Part shown: positions 4,448-5,673 of the stretch, in pieces
Layout: each line of letters begins with the position of its first letter
How positions within the stretch are numbered: position 1 is the first letter of the stretch
NCBI GenBank assembly: GCA_905182385.1
Contig: CAJJBS010000138.1
Coordinates: 1-5,673, forward strand
Source of the DNA: Fidelibacterota bacterium TCS55
Lineage (GTDB): Bacteria > Fidelibacterota > Marinisomatia > Marinisomatales > TCS55
Direction: 5' to 3'
DNA: 5,673 bases
The notes under the pieces: model-generated
Seen by the model: only the letters and a program-made list of their open reading frames with translations
Told to the model about the DNA's origin: nothing
The model's database searches: none
Position numbers and translations under genes: made by a program

Positions 4448-5673
4448 ATGATAAATAAAATAAAAAATTTATTCGAAGAGAGAATATTAGTTTTGGATGG
4501 AGCTATGGGAACTATGGTTCAATCTTACAATCTTGAAGAAAATGATTTTCGAGGAGAAAAGTTTAAAAATCACTTCAAAGATTTAAAAGGTAATAATGAT
4601 ATCTTATGCTTAACTAAACCTGATATTGTTTCTGAAATCCACAAAGCTTATTTTGATGTAGGCTGTGACATTGTAGAGACCAATACCTTTAACGCTAATA
4701 AAATATCTCAATTAGATTATGGAATGGAAGATCATTGTTATGAACTAAATTTTGAAGCAGCAAAAATTGCGCGTAATGTTGCAAAATCTTATTCAGATAA
4801 AGAACGCTTTGTTGCAGGTGCTATCGGCCCAACAAATAGAACGGGTTCTTTGAGCCCAGATGTAAATAACCCAGGTTTTAGAAATATTTCTTTTGATGAA
4901 TTAAAAGATGCATATTATGAACAAGCTAAAGGTCTATATGATGGTAGTGTAGATTTATTTTTAATTGAAACAGTTTTTGATACACTCAATTGTAAAGCAG
5001 CTCTATATGCTGTTAGTACGCTTCTTGAAGAAGAAAATTCTAAACTCCCAATTTTAGTTTCTGGAACAATTACAGATGCAAGTGGAAGAACATTATCTGG
5101 TCAAACTGTTGAAGCCTTTTGGCATTCTATTAGGCATGCAAATTTGTTAGGAGTTGGACTTAACTGCGCATTAGGCGCTGAACAAATTAGACCTTGGTTA
5201 AGTGAGCTTTCAAATACATCAGACATTAATGTTTTTGTTTATCCAAATGCTGGACTACCAAATGAATTTGGAGAATATGATCAGTCCTCGATAGAAATGG
5301 CTACTATAGTCAAAGAATTTGCTACAAGTGGGTTAGTAAATCTAGTTGGTGGTTGTTGTGGTACAAGACCTAATCATATAGAAGCTTTAGTTGAAGCAGT
5401 TAAAGGAATAAAGCCACGTTCGATACCAAAAGTAAAACCTTTGACAAAATTAAGTGGTTTAGAGCCAGTTACCATTAGACCTGAAAGTAATTTTATAAAT
5501 GTAGGAGAGCGTACGAATGTTACTGGATCTGTAAAATTTAAGCGGCTTATTAAAGAAGATCGTTATGAAGAAGCACTTTCAGTCGCAAGGCATCAAATTG
5601 AGAATGGTGCTCAAATTATTGATATAAATATGGATGAAGGACTTCTTGATTCTGAAGATGTGATGGAAATGTT
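4448..5673 (+). CDS. metH: Cobalamin-dependent methionine synthase (5' part)
   Basis: MetH transfers a methyl group from 5-methyltetrahydrofolate through cobalamin to homocysteine, making methionine and tetrahydrofolate in the cytosol. The first 408 codons are in the window and the frame is open to the right edge; E. coli MetH has about 1,227 residues. The homocysteine-binding barrel is complete: LDGAMGTM (16-23), ETNTFNANK (77-85), GPTNRTGSLSPDVN (127-140), SGTITDASGRTLSGQT (205-220). The three zinc-binding Cys are present as C240 (GLNCALG) and C303-C304 (GGCCGT). The pterin-binding domain begins at about residue 347 with NVGERTNVTGS and IIDINMDEG. The cobalamin-binding and reactivation domains would lie outside the window, so their presence is unseen. 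ATG at 4448 has AGGA (4438-4441) six bases upstream. It is divergent from rng and preceded by a terminator-like hairpin. The gene implies that cobalamin is made or imported. Confidence 0.97.
   Translation, partial: MINKIKNLFEERILVLDGAMGTMVQSYNLEENDFRGEKFKNHFKDLKGNNDILCLTKPDIVSEIHKAYFDVGCDIVETNTFNANKISQLDYGMEDHCYELNFEAAKIARNVAKSYSDKERFVAGAIGPTNRTGSLSPDVNNPGFRNISFDELKDAYYEQAKGLYDGSVDLFLIETVFDTLNCKAALYAVSTLLEEENSKLPILVSGTITDASGRTLSGQTVEAFWHSIRHANLLGVGLNCALGAEQIRPWLSELSNTSDINVFVYPNAGLPNEFGEYDQSSIEMATIVKEFATSGLVNLVGGCCGTRPNHIEALVEAVKGIKPRSIPKVKPLTKLSGLEPVTIRPESNFINVGERTNVTGSVKFKRLIKEDRYEEALSVARHQIENGAQIIDINMDEGLLDSEDVMEM

Overview
The window is a low-GC, tightly packed stretch of bacterial chromosome holding seven recognisable genes. 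All are housekeeping or core-metabolic. No mobile element, CRISPR array, tRNA or rRNA is visible. The lineage cannot be fixed from the sequence alone. The RNase G-type protein has the wording common in the FCB group (EMTRQR near the C-terminal zinc link, and an expanded S1 domain) rather than the enterobacterial EMTRKR form. With the strong AT bias and short intergenic gaps, this suggests an AT-rich, possibly streamlined marine bacterium of the Marinimicrobia (SAR406)/FCB type. A low-GC proteobacterium remains possible, and the lineage call is inference.

Layout. At the left edge, the plus-strand 3' part of an elbB gene (DJ-1/PfpI family) overlaps by four bases (ATGA) a small Rieske [2Fe-2S] protein gene. 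These meet, tail to tail and only 23 bases apart, a minus-strand malate dehydrogenase gene (mdh). Upstream of mdh is a good intrinsic terminator that ends the minus-strand operon rng-rplU-rpmA (RNase G, ribosomal proteins L21 and L27). The genes of that operon are 26 bases apart (rng-rplU) and overlapping by one base (rplU-rpmA). A gene-free divergent region of about 408 bases follows. Then the 5' third of plus-strand metH (cobalamin-dependent methionine synthase) runs off the right edge.

How the parts relate. The rng operon joins an rRNA/mRNA-processing endonuclease to two large-subunit ribosomal proteins, so it belongs to ribosome production. mdh serves the TCA cycle. metH, with its zinc-thiolate and pterin-binding parts visible, links folate one-carbon units to methionine and implies a need for cobalamin. 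elbB and the Rieske gene look translationally coupled, but no shared pathway is known to me.

The part least explained by its genes is the rng/metH intergenic region. It contains a perfect 10-bp terminator-like hairpin whose U-rich tail runs straight into the metH Shine-Dalgarno. A distant 13-bp segment could pair with one arm of that hairpin, and several nested stems lie between. This resembles an attenuated leader, but it matches no riboswitch class I can recognise by eye. A simpler reading, a promoter just upstream of a 5' stem-loop, is also possible. The rest of the window looks ordinary.
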